A stretch of DNA of 45,211 nucleotides from Accumulibacter sp. (GTDB taxonomy: Bacteria; Pseudomonadota; Gammaproteobacteria; Burkholderiales; Rhodocyclaceae): positions 1 through 45,211 of the forward strand of contig JACKLX010000012.1 of NCBI GenBank assembly GCA_024235695.1, written 5' to 3'. Shown here piece by piece: positions 1 to 12,454 of this stretch. Numbering within the stretch: position 1 is the stretch's first letter; the number at the start of each line of letters is the position of its first letter. The notes beneath the pieces are model-generated. The model did not search any database and was not told where the DNA came from. It worked only from the letters and a program-made list of their open reading frames with translations. The position numbers and the translations under genes were made by a program.

Positions 1-1
1 T

Positions 2-355
2 GACTTCGTCGGCAAGGCACCGCTGGTGGCCTATCACGCGTCGTTCGCCGCGCGGCGGATCGAACGGGCGATCGCCGAGGCACTGGGCGTCGACTTGCGG
101 CTGCCGTGGATCGATCTGGCTTGGGTAATGGCCAGCCTGTTTCGTGACGCCGGTGATGCGCGGACTCGCATGGACGTCTGGCTGGCGCACTTCGGTGTCG
201 AGAGTGGCGAGCGGCACAACGCCGTTTTCGACGCGTACGCGACGGCCAAGCTGCTGCAGGTCAGCATGGCGCGGGCAGCGCGTAAGGGCTTCGAGACTCC
301 GGCCAGTCTGGTGGAACTCGAAAAGGCGCATCGTCACCTGTATCAGAGCGCCTAG
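2..355 (+). CDS. DnaQ-like 3'-5' exonuclease, C-terminal part (5' end outside window)
   Basis: The reading frame is open from base 2 to a TAG at 353-355, so the N-terminus lies upstream of the window. The visible 117 residues fit the end of a DEDDh exonuclease of the DNA polymerase III epsilon / RNase T type. LVAYHASF resembles the ExoII region, and HNAVFDAYATAKLL carries the H-x4-D ExoIII pair that binds the second metal. The first Asp/Glu motif is not in the window. The symporter gene starts 14 bases after the stop, so the two are probably cotranscribed. In related bacteria an exonuclease of this kind often accompanies a CBS/nucleotidyltransferase protein and the ActP/DUF4212 symporter. Its substrate is unknown; it need not be a replicative proofreader. 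Confidence 0.85.
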   Translation, partial: DFVGKAPLVAYHASFAARRIERAIAEALGVDLRLPWIDLAWVMASLFRDAGDARTRMDVWLAHFGVESGERHNAVFDAYATAKLLQVSMARAARKGFETPASLVELEKAHRHLYQSA

Positions 356-369
356 ACGAGCGCCACGCG

Positions 370-2412
370 ATGGCCGATTACACTGCCGTACCGCTGCGTC
401 GCTACTATGCCATCTACACGGCCGGCTTCTTCATCTTCATTCTGGTCCTGGCCGTGCTCGAACGATACGGCATGCCGGCGCGCTGGATCGGCTATTCGTT
501 TCTTTTCCTGACCATCTTCCTTTACGCGACGATCGGTGTGCTGGCACGCACGGCCAGCGTCGCGGAATACTACGTTGCCGGCCGACGGGTGCCGGCGATC
601 TTCAACGGCATGGCCACCGGTGCCGACTGGATGAGCGCCGCCTCGTTCATGGGACTGGCGGGGACGCTCTATCTGTCGGGCTATCAGGGCCTGGCGTACG
701 TCATGGGGTGGACCGGCGGCTACGTCCTGGTGGCGCTCTTGCTGGCACCCTACCTGCGGCGCTTCGGGCAGTACACCATCCCGGATTTCCTGGCGGCGCG
801 TTACGGTGGCAATCCGGCGCGGCTGGTCGGTGTCTTTGCCACCGTCCTGGCGTCCTTCGTTTACGTGGTCGCGCAGATCTATGGTGTTGGCCTGATCACC
901 AGCCGTTTCGTCGGCCTGCAGTTCGAAATCGGCGTCTTCGTCGGCCTCGCGGGCATTCTGGTCTGTTCCTTCCTGGGCGGCATGCGTGCCGTGACCTGGA
1001 CCCAGGTGGCACAGTACGCCATCCTGATCGTCGCCTATCTGGTACCGGTGAGCATTCTCTCCTACCAGGTCACCGGCATTCCGGTCCCGCAGCTGACCTA
1101 TGGTCTGGTGCTGCAGAAGGTGCAGCTGCTGGAGGACCGGATCTTCGACGACCCGGCCGAGATCGAGGCGCGCCGGATTTTCCGCGAACGTGGCGATGGC
1201 TACTACGAGAAGATATTGACCTTGCCGGCATCGCTCGACGACGAGCGGTTGCGGCTGACCGAACAGATCAACGAGCTGAAGAGCAGCAACGCGCAGATGC
1301 GCGATGTCGTCGCCCTCGAGCGCGAACGGCGGGAGCTGCCGAAGAACAGCGAGGTCGCCCGCAGCTACTGGGACAAGCTGATGCGCCAGGCGATGCAGCG
1401 CGGCGCCGAACCCGAGCACCACGTGACGCCATTCCCGACGGGTGGCGAGGCGGTAAGCGATACCGCGCGCCTGAATTTCCTCAGCCTGGTGTTCTGCCTG
1501 ATGGTTGGCACCGCCGCGCTGCCGCACGTGCTGATGCGCTATTACACGACGCCCAGCGTCCGCGAGGCGCGCAGTTCGGTATTCTGGTCGCTGCTGTTCA
1601 TCCTGGCGTTGTACCTGACGGCGCCGGCGTACGCGGTGTTTGCCAAGTACGAGATCTATTCGAGCCTGATCGGCTCGTCGATCGCGCAATTGCCGGTGTG
1701 GGTCAGCGCCTGGGGGAAGGTCGGTCTGGTGTCGATCGAGGATGTCAATGGCGACGGTATTCTCCAGCTCGTCGAATTGGCACTCAATCCCGACGTGATC
1801 CTGCTGGCGACGCCGGAAATCGCTGGTCTGCCCTACGTCATTTCCGGGCTGGTCGCCGCCGGTGCGCTTGCGGCGGCGCTGTCCACCGCCGACGGCTTGT
1901 TGCTGACCATCGCCAGCGCCTTGTCGCACGACGTGTATTACAAGATCTTCCGGCCCGACGCGACCACCCAGTGGCGTCTGGTCGTTTCCAAGTCGCTGCT
2001 GCTGGTGGTCGCCGTGCTGGCGGCGACCGTCGCCTCACAGAAACCGGCGACGATCCTGGCGATGGTCGCCTGGGCCTTCTCGCTGGCCGGGGCGGCGTTC
2101 TTTCCGGCCTTGATTCTTGGCGTCTTCTGGAAGCGGGCCAATGCGGCGGGCGCCGTCAGTGGCATGGCGATCGGCCTGCTGGTGACCATCTATTACATGG
2201 TGCGCGTCCAGGTCGACGCCATTCCGTGGCTGGGAATCCAGGGGATCGGCATGGAGCCGTGGTTCGGCATCCAGTCAACGTCGGCCGGCGTCTGGGGAGT
2301 GGCGGCCGGCTTCGTGACGGTCATTGTCGTCAGCCTGTTCGGACAGCCACCAAGCCAGGAGACGCAGGAGTTCGTCGAAAGCGTTCGTTACCCCGAGCTG
2401 GACGGCTCGTGA
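370..2412 (+). CDS. ActP-type sodium:solute symporter, large subunit (VC_2705 subfamily)
   Basis: This 680-residue inner-membrane protein belongs to the sodium:solute symporter family, in the branch related to the acetate permease ActP. Many hydrophobic helices are visible, and the TASVAEYYVAGRRVP and MATGADWMSAASFMG segments are typical of the N-terminal core. Between about residues 248 and 365 lies a long charged segment, partly coiled-coil-like (around TEQINELKSSNAQM), which accounts for a length above the usual 550-590. Residues 458-469 (DVNGDGILQLVE) have the spacing of an EF-hand calcium loop. The ATG at 370 lies 14 bases after the exonuclease. A DUF4212 small subunit follows. The substrate is probably acetate or another short organic acid, inferred from family only. 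Confidence 0.9.
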   Translation: MADYTAVPLRRYYAIYTAGFFIFILVLAVLERYGMPARWIGYSFLFLTIFLYATIGVLARTASVAEYYVAGRRVPAIFNGMATGADWMSAASFMGLAGTLYLSGYQGLAYVMGWTGGYVLVALLLAPYLRRFGQYTIPDFLAARYGGNPARLVGVFATVLASFVYVVAQIYGVGLITSRFVGLQFEIGVFVGLAGILVCSFLGGMRAVTWTQVAQYAILIVAYLVPVSILSYQVTGIPVPQLTYGLVLQKVQLLEDRIFDDPAEIEARRIFRERGDGYYEKILTLPASLDDERLRLTEQINELKSSNAQMRDVVALERERRELPKNSEVARSYWDKLMRQAMQRGAEPEHHVTPFPTGGEAVSDTARLNFLSLVFCLMVGTAALPHVLMRYYTTPSVREARSSVFWSLLFILALYLTAPAYAVFAKYEIYSSLIGSSIAQLPVWVSAWGKVGLVSIEDVNGDGILQLVELALNPDVILLATPEIAGLPYVISGLVAAGALAAALSTADGLLLTIASALSHDVYYKIFRPDATTQWRLVVSKSLLLVVAVLAATVASQKPATILAMVAWAFSLAGAAFFPALILGVFWKRANAAGAVSGMAIGLLVTIYYMVRVQVDAIPWLGIQGIGMEPWFGIQSTSAGVWGVAAGFVTVIVVSLFGQPPSQETQEFVESVRYPELDGS

Positions 2413-2486
2413 GCCGAGCTTCGCCGGCCGATGCCGCCGGCTGCCGCTGCCGCAGCCGTGCGGCCTGATCTGCAGGGGAGGGTGGC

Positions 2487-2750
2487 ATGCGACTCGGACG
2501 CCGGCAGCGCGACTACTGGCAACGTAACCTGAGGATGACCGCCATGCTGCTGGCGGTCTGGTTCGTGGTCAGCTTCGTCGTCAGTTTCTTCGCCCGCGAC
2601 CTGGCCGAGCTGACGATTCTGGGCTTTCCGCTCGGTTTCTACATGGGCGCGCAGGGCGCGCCGCTGATCTACCTGGTGATCATCTGGTGGTATGCGCGGT
2701 ACATGAACCGGCTAGACCGCGAGTACGGGGTGGGCGAGGGCGAGGACTGA
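2487..2750 (+). CDS. DUF4212 small subunit of sodium/solute symporter
   Basis: This 87-residue protein has two hydrophobic segments (about residues 18-38 and 45-68) joined by a short loop, ending in a charged tail (RLDREYGVGEGED). The WQRNLR start and the YARYMNRLDREYG end are typical of DUF4212, the small partner of VC_2705-type symporters. The ATG at 2487 has a good ribosome site (GGGGAGGG about 5 bases upstream). It begins 74 bases after the symporter stop, so it is probably in the same transcript. In most genomes I know of, the small subunit precedes the large one; here it follows. It probably stabilises or modulates the symporter in the inner membrane, which is inferred. Confidence 0.85.
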   Translation: MRLGRRQRDYWQRNLRMTAMLLAVWFVVSFVVSFFARDLAELTILGFPLGFYMGAQGAPLIYLVIIWWYARYMNRLDREYGVGEGED

Positions 2751-2763
2751 TGCCGCCGCCGTT

Positions 2764-2788
2764 CGCTCGGCGGGCGGCTGCCCGAGCG
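2764..2788. terminator. Hairpin between convergent DUF4212 gene and glmM
   Basis: CGCTCGG and CCGAGCG form a 7-bp stem with an 11-base GC-rich loop in the 56-base gap between two convergent genes. There is no T tract on either strand, so it is at best a weak or factor-assisted terminator. Confidence 0.35.
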
Positions 2789-2806
2789 CTGGACCGCTCG
2801 CCGATT

Positions 2807-4174
2807 TCACGATGAGACGGCCTGGCGGACGACGGCGGCGAGTTTCTCGGCGGCGCTGTTGACGGTGGCCGCGTCCTGGCCTTCGACCATCACCCGTAGC
2901 AGTGGCTCGGTGCCCGAAGCGCGCAGCAGCACGCGCCCGCGGCCCTCAAGTCCGCTTTCGACCTCGGCCAGCGCGGCGGCGATCAGCGCGTTCTCCTGCC
3001 ACGGAAAACCCTTGCTGATGGCGACATTGATCAGTCTCTGCGGGTAGAGCTTCAGGTCGCCGAGCAGCTGCTGCAGATTCCCTCCCGCCTCGCGCAGCGC
3101 GGAAAGCACCTGCAACGCAGAAACGATGCCGTCGCCGGTCGAGTGTCGGTCGAGGCAGAGGATGTGGCCGGAGTTCTCGCCGCCATAGAGCCAGCCGTTC
3201 TGGCGCAGCAGGTCCATGACGTAGCGATCACCGACGGCCGCCCGGACGAACGGCACCCTCGCTTCCGTCAGGGCGTGTTCGAGCGCCAGATTGCTCATCA
3301 GCGTGCCGACCACCCCGGCCACCGGGCCCTGGCGAAGGCGGCTGCGAACAACCGCAAACAGCAGTTGATCGCCATCGTAGATGGTGCCCTCGGCGTCGAC
3401 CATCAAGACCCGGTCGGCGTCGCCGTCAAGCGCGATGCCGAGGTCGGCCGCCTGCTCGACGACCGCCTTGCGCAGGGCAGCGGGTGCCGTGGCGCCAACA
3501 TCCTGGTTGATGTTCAGGCCGTTCGGGTCGGTGCCGATGGTGCTGACTTCGGCTCCCAGTTCGTGAAAGACATGCGCCGCAATGTGGTAGGCGGCGCCGT
3601 TCGCGCAATCGACGACGATCTTCAGTCCGCGCAGGTCGAGGTCGAAGGGAAAGGTGCTCTTGCAGAACTCGATATAGCGACCGTCGGCGTCATCGATCCG
3701 CCGCGCGCGGCCAAGCGCCGCCGAGGGCACGCAGGTCAGCGGTTCGTCGAGCAGCGCCTCGATTTCGGATTCCAGCTCGTCGGGCAGCTTGGTGCCCTGC
3801 GCCGAAAAGAACTTGATACCGTTGTCGTAGTACGGATTGTGCGACGCGGAGATGACGATTCCCGCCTGCAGCCGCAGGGCACGGGTCAGGTAGGCAATGG
3901 CCGGTGTCGGCATCGGTCCGACCAGGCAGACATCGACGCCGGCGGCCGCGAAGCCGGCTTCCAGGGCCGCCTCGAGCATGTAGCCGGAGACACGGGTGTC
4001 CTTGCCGATCAGCACGGCCGGCCGTTCGCCAGGCTTGAAACTGCTGCGTTCGGTGTCGTGCGCGGCGAGTACCCGTCCCGCCGCGTGCCCCAGGCGCATC
4101 ACGAAATCGGGCGTGATCGGGATTTCCCCGACGCGCCCGCGCACGCCGTCCGTACCAAAATACTTTCTGCTCAC
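2807..4174 (-). CDS. glmM: Phosphoglucosamine mutase
   Basis: This 455-residue enzyme converts glucosamine-6-phosphate to glucosamine-1-phosphate for UDP-GlcNAc, peptidoglycan and LPS synthesis in the cytoplasm. The start [13 protein letters not shown] is characteristic. The phosphoserine loop ISASHNP places the catalytic Ser near residue 111. DGDADR gives the Mg-binding aspartates, GGENSGH the sugar-binding loop, and [14 protein letters not shown] the C-terminal phosphate-binding loop. Length matches the family (about 445-455). It lies downstream of folP on the same strand with a 98-base gap, the standard ftsH-folP-glmM order. All key residues are present. Confidence 0.98.
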   Translation of the reverse strand: MSRKYFGTDGVRGRVGEIPITPDFVMRLGHAAGRVLAAHDTERSSFKPGERPAVLIGKDTRVSGYMLEAALEAGFAAAGVDVCLVGPMPTPAIAYLTRALRLQAGIVISASHNPYYDNGIKFFSAQGTKLPDELESEIEALLDEPLTCVPSAALGRARRIDDADGRYIEFCKSTFPFDLDLRGLKIVVDCANGAAYHIAAHVFHELGAEVSTIGTDPNGLNINQDVGATAPAALRKAVVEQAADLGIALDGDADRVLMVDAEGTIYDGDQLLFAVVRSRLRQGPVAGVVGTLMSNLALEHALTEARVPFVRAAVGDRYVMDLLRQNGWLYGGENSGHILCLDRHSTGDGIVSALQVLSALREAGGNLQQLLGDLKLYPQRLINVAISKGFPWQENALIAAALAEVESGLEGRGRVLLRASGTEPLLRVMVEGQDAATVNSAAEKLAAVVRQAVSS

Positions 4175-4272
4175 ACCTGCTCTCCCCGAGATGACCGTGA
4201 ATCGACGTTCGTTCGACCGTCGCTATTTTACGCAAACCGTGCGTGCGCGACTGCCAACTCGGCCACGTGCCT

Positions 4273-5109
4273 TCAGCCGGCAGGTGGCCCTTCGCCATCG
4301 AGCGCCTGCCAGACGGCCAGCGCATCACGCGTTTCGGCAACGTCGTGTACGCGCAGAATCTGCACGCCACGCTGCACGGCCAGCAGGGCGGCGGCGAGGC
4401 TGGCCGCCAGCCGCCGGTCGACCGGCTGCCCGGTGAGTGTGCCGAGCATCGATTTTCGCGAGATGCCGGCGAGCATCGGCAACCCGTCGAACGACAACTC
4501 CGGCAAGCGGCGGAGAAGTGCCAGGTTGTGCTCCAGTGTCTTGCCGAAGCCGAAACCCGGATCAAGGACCAGACGGTCGCTGCCAATGCCTGCGGCGCGT
4601 GCTGCGGCGACACGGTCGTCGAGGAAACTGCGGACCTCGACGACGACGTCCCGGTAGGCCGGCCGGTCCTGCATGGTCAGTGGCGCGCCACGCATATGCA
4701 TCAGGCAGATCGCGCAATCGCTGTCGACAACCGCTGCCAGGGCGCCCGGCATGCGCAACGCGTGGATGTCATTGATCATCGACGCGCCGTGCGCCAAGGC
4801 GGCGCGCATCACCGCCGGTTTGTAGGTGTCCACCGAGATCGGCACGCCGCAGTCGGCGAGGGCCTCGAGAACGGGCAGCAGGCGCTCCAGCTCCTGGTCC
4901 TCCGGGGTCGGAACGGCACCCGGGCGCGACGATTCGGCGCCGAGGTCGAGCAGGTCGGCGCCGACGTCGATCTGCCTGCGCGCCTGCGCCAACGCCCTTG
5001 CGGTGTCACCGGCCAGGCCGTCACCGGAGAACGAGTCCGGCGTCAGATTGACGATGCCCATCAGCAGCGGGCGGGTCAGCGGCAGCTGGAACCTGCCGCA
5101 GCGGAGCAT
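4273..5109 (-). CDS. folP: Dihydropteroate synthase
   Basis: This 278-residue enzyme joins p-aminobenzoate to dihydropterin pyrophosphate in folate synthesis. The first DHPS signature (GIVNLTPDSFSGDG) starts near residue 18 and the second (DLGAESSRPGA) near 56. DPGFGFGKTLEHN and the ISRKSMLG loop carry the pterin and phosphate-binding residues. The family length is about 270-285. Its ATG is only 16 bases downstream of the ftsH stop, so it is very probably cotranscribed with ftsH. No truncation or missing residues were noted. Confidence 0.97.
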   Translation of the reverse strand: MLRCGRFQLPLTRPLLMGIVNLTPDSFSGDGLAGDTARALAQARRQIDVGADLLDLGAESSRPGAVPTPEDQELERLLPVLEALADCGVPISVDTYKPAVMRAALAHGASMINDIHALRMPGALAAVVDSDCAICLMHMRGAPLTMQDRPAYRDVVVEVRSFLDDRVAAARAAGIGSDRLVLDPGFGFGKTLEHNLALLRRLPELSFDGLPMLAGISRKSMLGTLTGQPVDRRLAASLAAALLAVQRGVQILRVHDVAETRDALAVWQALDGEGPPAG

Positions 5110-5125
5110 CCGTTGGCTGCCGCAA

Positions 5126-7009
5126 TCAAGCGGGCGCCGGCGCGCTCGGTGCAGCGTCCGGAGTGTTGTTGTCCGGCTGGTTCGCGGGCTTGGTCTGCGG
5201 CTGTTTCGGCGGCCGTGGTGGCTTGCCGTTCATGATGTCGTCGATCTGGTCGCTGTCGATCGTCTCCAGCTCGAGCAGGGCACGCGCCATCGCCTCGACC
5301 TTGTCACGGTTGTCTTCGAGCAGTCGGCGCGCGAGCGCGTACTGCTGGTCGATGATGCGGCGAATTTCGTGGTCGACCTTCTCCATCGTTGCTTCGGACA
5401 TGTTCTTGTGCGTCGTTACCGAGCGTCCGAGGAAGACCTCGCCCTCGTTCTCGCCGTAAACCATCGGTCCGAGCGCATCCGACATGCCATAGCGGGTCAC
5501 CATGTCGCGCGCCATCTGGGTCGCCCGCTCGAAGTCATTGGAGGCGCCGGTGGTCATCTGGTCCATGAACAGCTCTTCGGCGATGCGGCCACCGAACAGC
5601 ACGGCGATCCGGCTCATCAGATAGACGCGATCGTAGGCGTAGCGATCCTCTTCCGGCAGCTGCATGGTCAGTCCCAACGCGCGCCCGCGCGGGATGATGG
5701 TGACCTTGTGCACCGGGTCGGATTTCGGCATCAGCTTGGCGACCACCGCATGCCCCGACTCGTGGTAAGCGGTGTTGCGCTTCTCGTCCTCGTTCATGAC
5801 CATGCTTCGGCGCTCGGCGCCCATCATGATCTTGTCCTTGGCCTTTTCGAAGTCCTCCATGTCCACCAGCCGCTTGTTGGCGCGGGCCGCGAACAACGCC
5901 GCCTCGTTGACCAGGTTGGCCAGATCGGCGCCGGAAAAGCCGGGGGTGCCGCGGGCGATGATGTCCGCCTTGACGTCGGGTGACAGTGGCACCTTGCGCA
6001 TGTGGACCACCAGAATCTGCTCACGGCCCCGGATGTCGGGCAACGGCACGACCACCTGCCGGTCGAAACGGCCCGGACGCATCAGCGCCGGGTCGAGTAC
6101 GTCCGGACGGTTGGTGGCGGCGATGACGATGACGCCGACGCTTCCTTCGAAGCCGTCCATCTCGACCAACATCTGGTTCAGTGTCTGTTCGCGTTCGTCG
6201 TTGCCGCCACCGAGACCGGCGCCGCGCTGGCGACCGACGGCGTCGAGTTCATCGATGAAGATGATGCACGGCGCGTGCTTCTTGGCGTTCTCGAACATGT
6301 CGCGAACACGGGCCGCGCCGACACCGACGAACATCTCGACAAAGTCGGAGCCGGAAATCGAGAAGAAGGGGACCTTGGCTTCGCCGGCGATCGCCTTGGC
6401 CAGCAGCGTCTTGCCGGTACCGGGATTGCCGACCAGCAGCACACCCTTGGGGATGCGGCCGCCGAGTTTCTGGAATTTCGACGGGTCACGCAGGAAGTCC
6501 ACCAGTTCGGAGACCTCCTCCTTGGCTTCGTCGCAACCGGCGACATCGGCAAAGGTGATGGTATTGGTCGACTCGTCGAGTAGCCGCGCCTTGCTCTTGC
6601 CGAACGAGAAAGCGCCACCACGACCGCCCCCCTGCATCTGGCGCATGAAGAAGATCCAGACACCGATCAGCAGCAGCATCGGGAACCAGCTGACGAAGAT
6701 GCTCATCAGGAACGACTGCTCCTCTTCGGGCTTGGCTTCGATCTTGACGCCGTTTTTCAGCAGGTCCGAAACCATCCACAGGTCGGGTGGCGCGTAGGTC
6801 GTCAGCTTGCGTCCATCGGTGGTCGTCGCCTTGAGGACGCGGCCTTCGATCACCACCTTGGCGATTGTTCCCTTGCCCACTTCGTCGATGAACTGCGAAT
6901 ACTCCATCGTCGATTGGGCTACCTGGCGCGTATTGAACTGGTTGAAGACCGTCATCAAGACGAGACCGATAACCAGCCAGACGGCCAGATTCTTGAACAT
7001 GTTATTCAA
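5126..7009 (-). CDS. ftsH: ATP-dependent zinc metalloprotease FtsH
   Basis: This 627-residue membrane-anchored AAA+ protease degrades misassembled membrane proteins and selected cytoplasmic regulators. Two transmembrane segments (about residues 7-23 and 103-121) flank a small periplasmic domain. The Walker A motif GNPGTGKT is at residues 194-201, Walker B is [11 protein letters not shown], and the second-region-of-homology arginines are in the [20 protein letters not shown] segment. The zinc site HESGH lies near residue 416, with the third ligand in the downstream M41 domain. The tail is Pro/Ala-rich. It follows rlmE on the same strand with a 119-base gap and precedes folP by 16 bases. Confidence 0.98.
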   Translation of the reverse strand: MNNMFKNLAVWLVIGLVLMTVFNQFNTRQVAQSTMEYSQFIDEVGKGTIAKVVIEGRVLKATTTDGRKLTTYAPPDLWMVSDLLKNGVKIEAKPEEEQSFLMSIFVSWFPMLLLIGVWIFFMRQMQGGGRGGAFSFGKSKARLLDESTNTITFADVAGCDEAKEEVSELVDFLRDPSKFQKLGGRIPKGVLLVGNPGTGKTLLAKAIAGEAKVPFFSISGSDFVEMFVGVGAARVRDMFENAKKHAPCIIFIDELDAVGRQRGAGLGGGNDEREQTLNQMLVEMDGFEGSVGVIVIAATNRPDVLDPALMRPGRFDRQVVVPLPDIRGREQILVVHMRKVPLSPDVKADIIARGTPGFSGADLANLVNEAALFAARANKRLVDMEDFEKAKDKIMMGAERRSMVMNEDEKRNTAYHESGHAVVAKLMPKSDPVHKVTIIPRGRALGLTMQLPEEDRYAYDRVYLMSRIAVLFGGRIAEELFMDQMTTGASNDFERATQMARDMVTRYGMSDALGPMVYGENEGEVFLGRSVTTHKNMSEATMEKVDHEIRRIIDQQYALARRLLEDNRDKVEAMARALLELETIDSDQIDDIMNGKPPRPPKQPQTKPANQPDNNTPDAAPSAPAPA

Positions 7010-7128
7010 TGCTTCACCTCTTCTTCGTTGCCCGGCCGAGGAAGCCGCCGGAAATCGTGCTGTTCCACGAACTCAGCATTCTAAACTGATTCGGGTCTGC
7101 TGCCGCAAAGACGACATCGCCAATGCAC

Positions 7129-7749
7129 TCAAGTTTTCAAGGTCTTGCCCAGCAGGTAGACCTCCGGGCTGCGATCTCGCGATGCATCCGGCTTGCGTGA
7201 TGAAACGGTCTCGAAGGTCCGGCGCATTTCCTGGAGAAAATCGCCGAAGCCATGTCCCTGAAAAAGTTTGACCAGAAAGGCGCCGTCGGGTTTCAACCAG
7301 TTCCGGGCGAAGTCCAGACCCAGTTCCGCGAGATGGATCGCTCGCGCCTGATCGCAGACCGCGATACCCGAGATATTGGGCGCCATATCGGAAAGAACAA
7401 GACCCAGCCGTTCGCCGTCGAGCAGCTTTTCGAGTTGTTCCAGGATTTCCTGCTCGCGAAAGTCGCCTTGCAGGAAGGTCGCTCCGCGCAAGGGCTCCAT
7501 TTCCAGCAGATCGACGGCAATGACGCGCCCCTTGCCCTGCAGGCGTTTCGCGGCGACCTGCGACCAGCCACCGGGGGCGGCCCCGAGATCGACGATCAGG
7601 TCGCCGCTGCGGATCAGGCGATCCTTGTCGTCGATTTCCATCAGTTTGTAGGACGCGCGTGAGCGATACCCCTCGGCCCGGGCCTTTTGTACGTAGGCGT
7701 CGTGGACGTGCTCGTTCAACCACGCGCTGCTTGATCTGCTTCGATTCAT
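7129..7749 (-). CDS. rlmE: 23S rRNA (uridine2552-2'-O)-methyltransferase
   Basis: This 206-residue SAM-dependent enzyme 2'-O-methylates U2552 of 23S rRNA in the large subunit A loop. The ATG at 7749 gives the family start (MNRSRSSSAWLNEH); the same frame is open further upstream, but that stretch overlaps yhbY and is not FtsJ-like. GAAPGGWSQVA is the SAM-binding loop. The catalytic K-D-K-E set is visible as RASYKLME, LSDMAPNISG, FLVKLFQG and the Glu in EVYLLGK. It is divergent from yhbY (46-base gap) and upstream of ftsH, the conserved rrmJ-ftsH pair that is part of the heat-shock regulon in E. coli. Confidence 0.97.
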   Translation of the reverse strand: MNRSRSSSAWLNEHVHDAYVQKARAEGYRSRASYKLMEIDDKDRLIRSGDLIVDLGAAPGGWSQVAAKRLQGKGRVIAVDLLEMEPLRGATFLQGDFREQEILEQLEKLLDGERLGLVLSDMAPNISGIAVCDQARAIHLAELGLDFARNWLKPDGAFLVKLFQGHGFGDFLQEMRRTFETVSSRKPDASRDRSPEVYLLGKTLKT

Positions 7750-7795
7750 TGGCTGAAACCCGCTAGAATGCGTTCCTCCAGAAAAGGTACCTCGT

Positions 7796-8158
7796 ATGCT
7801 CAATCTCAGCTCCGACGAGCGCCGCGCGCTGCGCGCTCGTGCGCATTCCCTGAATCCGGTCGTTTCGATCAGCCAGAACGGCCTTTCCGAGGCCGTCGTC
7901 AGCGAAGTCGATGTGAACCTCACCAGTCACCAATTGATCAAGATCCGCGTCTATAACGATGACCGGCAGGCGCGCGAGCAGTTTCTCGCAACGCTCTGCG
8001 AGCGACTCGACGCGGCGCCGGTTCAGCATATCGGCAAACTGCTGGTGATCTGGCGCCCGCCAACAGACGACCAGGCCGGTGCCGCGGCCAGGCCCCGCCG
8101 ACGCCGTGCCGAACCGCGTCGGAGCAAGCGCAGCTTCCAGGGAAGTTCCGGTAGCTGA
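7796..8158 (+). CDS. yhbY: YhbY-type CRM-domain RNA-binding protein
   Basis: This 120-residue protein is built on a single CRM (YhbY) domain, about residues 1-97, found associated with pre-50S ribosomal particles. The motif ISQNGLSEAVVSEVD and the KIRVYNDDRQAREQF segment are diagnostic, and the GxxG-like turn appears near LLVIWRPP. A strongly basic tail (ARPRRRRAEPRRSKRS) extends beyond the usual 97 residues and probably adds RNA affinity, which is inferred. The gene is transcribed away from rlmE, another 50S factor, the usual arrangement in betaproteobacteria. Confidence 0.94.
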   Translation: MLNLSSDERRALRARAHSLNPVVSISQNGLSEAVVSEVDVNLTSHQLIKIRVYNDDRQAREQFLATLCERLDAAPVQHIGKLLVIWRPPTDDQAGAAARPRRRRAEPRRSKRSFQGSSGS

Positions 8159-8159
8159 T

Positions 8160-8220
8160 GCCGCTGCCGACCGCGCAGGGTTTTTCCGGGCGGGCGCCGC
8201 GCAGGTTGTGCGGCAGCGGC
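8160..8220. repeat. Long-range inverted repeat between convergent yhbY and DUF4149 genes
   Basis: GCCGCTGCC (8160-8168) and GGCAGCGGC (8212-8220) are perfect 9-base inverted copies separated by 43 bases. They fill the 70-base gap between two convergent genes. They could form a long stem in either transcript. No T tract follows, so a terminator role is only possible. Confidence 0.4.
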
Positions 8221-8228
8221 GCGGCGAG

Positions 8229-8693
8229 CTATCTTGCGCCGCGTCGTAATCCCGTCACCAGCAGCAGTCCGAGCACGCTCTGAATCAGGTAGAGAACGCT
8301 AGACACGCCATGCCAGGTCGCGAAACGGTCGTGCAGCACGCTCTGCATCACTTCGCGCGGCAGGGCGTCGGCCTTGATCTGGGCGAGCAGCGGATTGATG
8401 CCGAACAGGCTGACCAGGGTCAGCAGCAGCATCACGATGATCAGCCAGAAGTGCCAGCGGCGCAAGGCCGCCGCGCCCAGGCGCAGCAACAGGAACACCG
8501 CCAGATAGGACGCACAGGCCAGACCGACCCAGCCGATCGACTCGAACAGCCTGCCAGCCAGCGAACCGGCCAGCCGGCGGTCGCTGCCAAGGGCGGCGAA
8601 CAGCGTCGGTGCGACCAGGTAGCCGATCGTCCACAGCCCACCAACCCACAGCGTCAGCGCGACGTCGTACAACGCGTCCGCGAAGCGTCGCAT
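8229..8693 (-). CDS. DUF4149 (TMEM205-like) integral membrane protein
   Basis: This 154-residue protein has four predicted transmembrane helices. LWVGGLWTIGYLVAPTLFA near the N-terminus is the DUF4149 signature. The following helices are around SIGWVGLACASYLAVFLLL, FWLIIVMLLLTLVSLFGI and SVLYLIQSVLGLLLVTGL. The FATWHGVSSVLY segment is also conserved in the family. It begins 8 bases after the greA stop, so it is probably translated from the carA-carB-greA transcript. Its function is unknown; it is a recurrent neighbour of greA and yhbY in betaproteobacteria. Confidence 0.9.
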   Translation of the reverse strand: MRRFADALYDVALTLWVGGLWTIGYLVAPTLFAALGSDRRLAGSLAGRLFESIGWVGLACASYLAVFLLLRLGAAALRRWHFWLIIVMLLLTLVSLFGINPLLAQIKADALPREVMQSVLHDRFATWHGVSSVLYLIQSVLGLLLVTGLRRGAR

Positions 8694-8701
8694 CGGCGCG
8701 C

Positions 8702-9193
8702 CTACTCGTACCGGACCTGGATGACTTCGTATTCGCGAACGCCGCCGGGCGCCTGCACCTCGGCGATATCACCAGCGAACTTGCCGATCAACGCGCGGGC
8801 GATCGGCGAGTTGATCGAAATCTTGCCGGCCTTGATGTCGGCCTCGTCCTCGCCAACAATCTGATAACTGACGCGCGCGCCGGTTTCCTGATCGTCGAGA
8901 TCGAGCGTCGCGCCAAAGACACAACGGCCGTCGGCGTCGAGCAGCTTCGGGTCAATGATCTGCGCGTTGGCGAGTTTGTTCTCGACCTCCTGGATCCGGC
9001 CCTCGATGAAGCCCTGTCTTTCCTTGGCCGCATCGTACTCGGCGTTCTCCGAGAGATCGCCGTGCGAGCGCGCCTCGGCAATCGCCGCGATGGCTCGCGG
9101 TCGTTCGACGGTCTTCAGGTGACGCAATTCGGCGGCGAGTTTTTCGGCGCCCTTGACGGTCAGCGGTATCTTGGTCAATTCCTTGGCTACCAA
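8702..9193 (-). CDS. greA: Transcription elongation factor GreA (non-ATG start)
   Basis: GreA binds the secondary channel of RNA polymerase and triggers cleavage of backtracked transcripts. The N-terminal coiled coil holds the catalytic acidic tip in [17 protein letters not shown], and the C-terminal FKBP-like domain ends in [16 protein letters not shown]. No ATG is available. The frame opens with TTG at 9193 (163 residues). A second TTG at 9178 would give [14 protein letters not shown], which matches the usual family start and 158-residue length better, but AAGGAA directly abuts it, too close for a normal ribosome site. The start is therefore unresolved. It follows carB by 54 bases. Confidence 0.95.
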   Translation of the reverse strand: MVAKELTKIPLTVKGAEKLAAELRHLKTVERPRAIAAIAEARSHGDLSENAEYDAAKERQGFIEGRIQEVENKLANAQIIDPKLLDADGRCVFGATLDLDDQETGARVSYQIVGEDEADIKAGKISINSPIARALIGKFAGDIAEVQAPGGVREYEVIQVRYE

Positions 9194-9247
9194 CGATAGA
9201 CCGCCGCGACCCGTGAGGCGGGTGGTGGCGGCGGTGCTATGGGTTAA

Positions 9248-12437
<3,190 letters not shown>

Positions 12438-12454
<17 letters not shown>

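Noticed and set aside
144-2468. 774-residue open frame overlapping the symporter in another frame
   Set aside because: Arg/Pro/Gly-rich shadow of the symporter; the symporter frame has clear membrane helices and family motifs.
7749-7923. N-terminal extension of rlmE to 264 residues
   Set aside because: It would overlap most of the start of yhbY and does not resemble FtsJ-family proteins; the ATG at 7749 gives the normal start.
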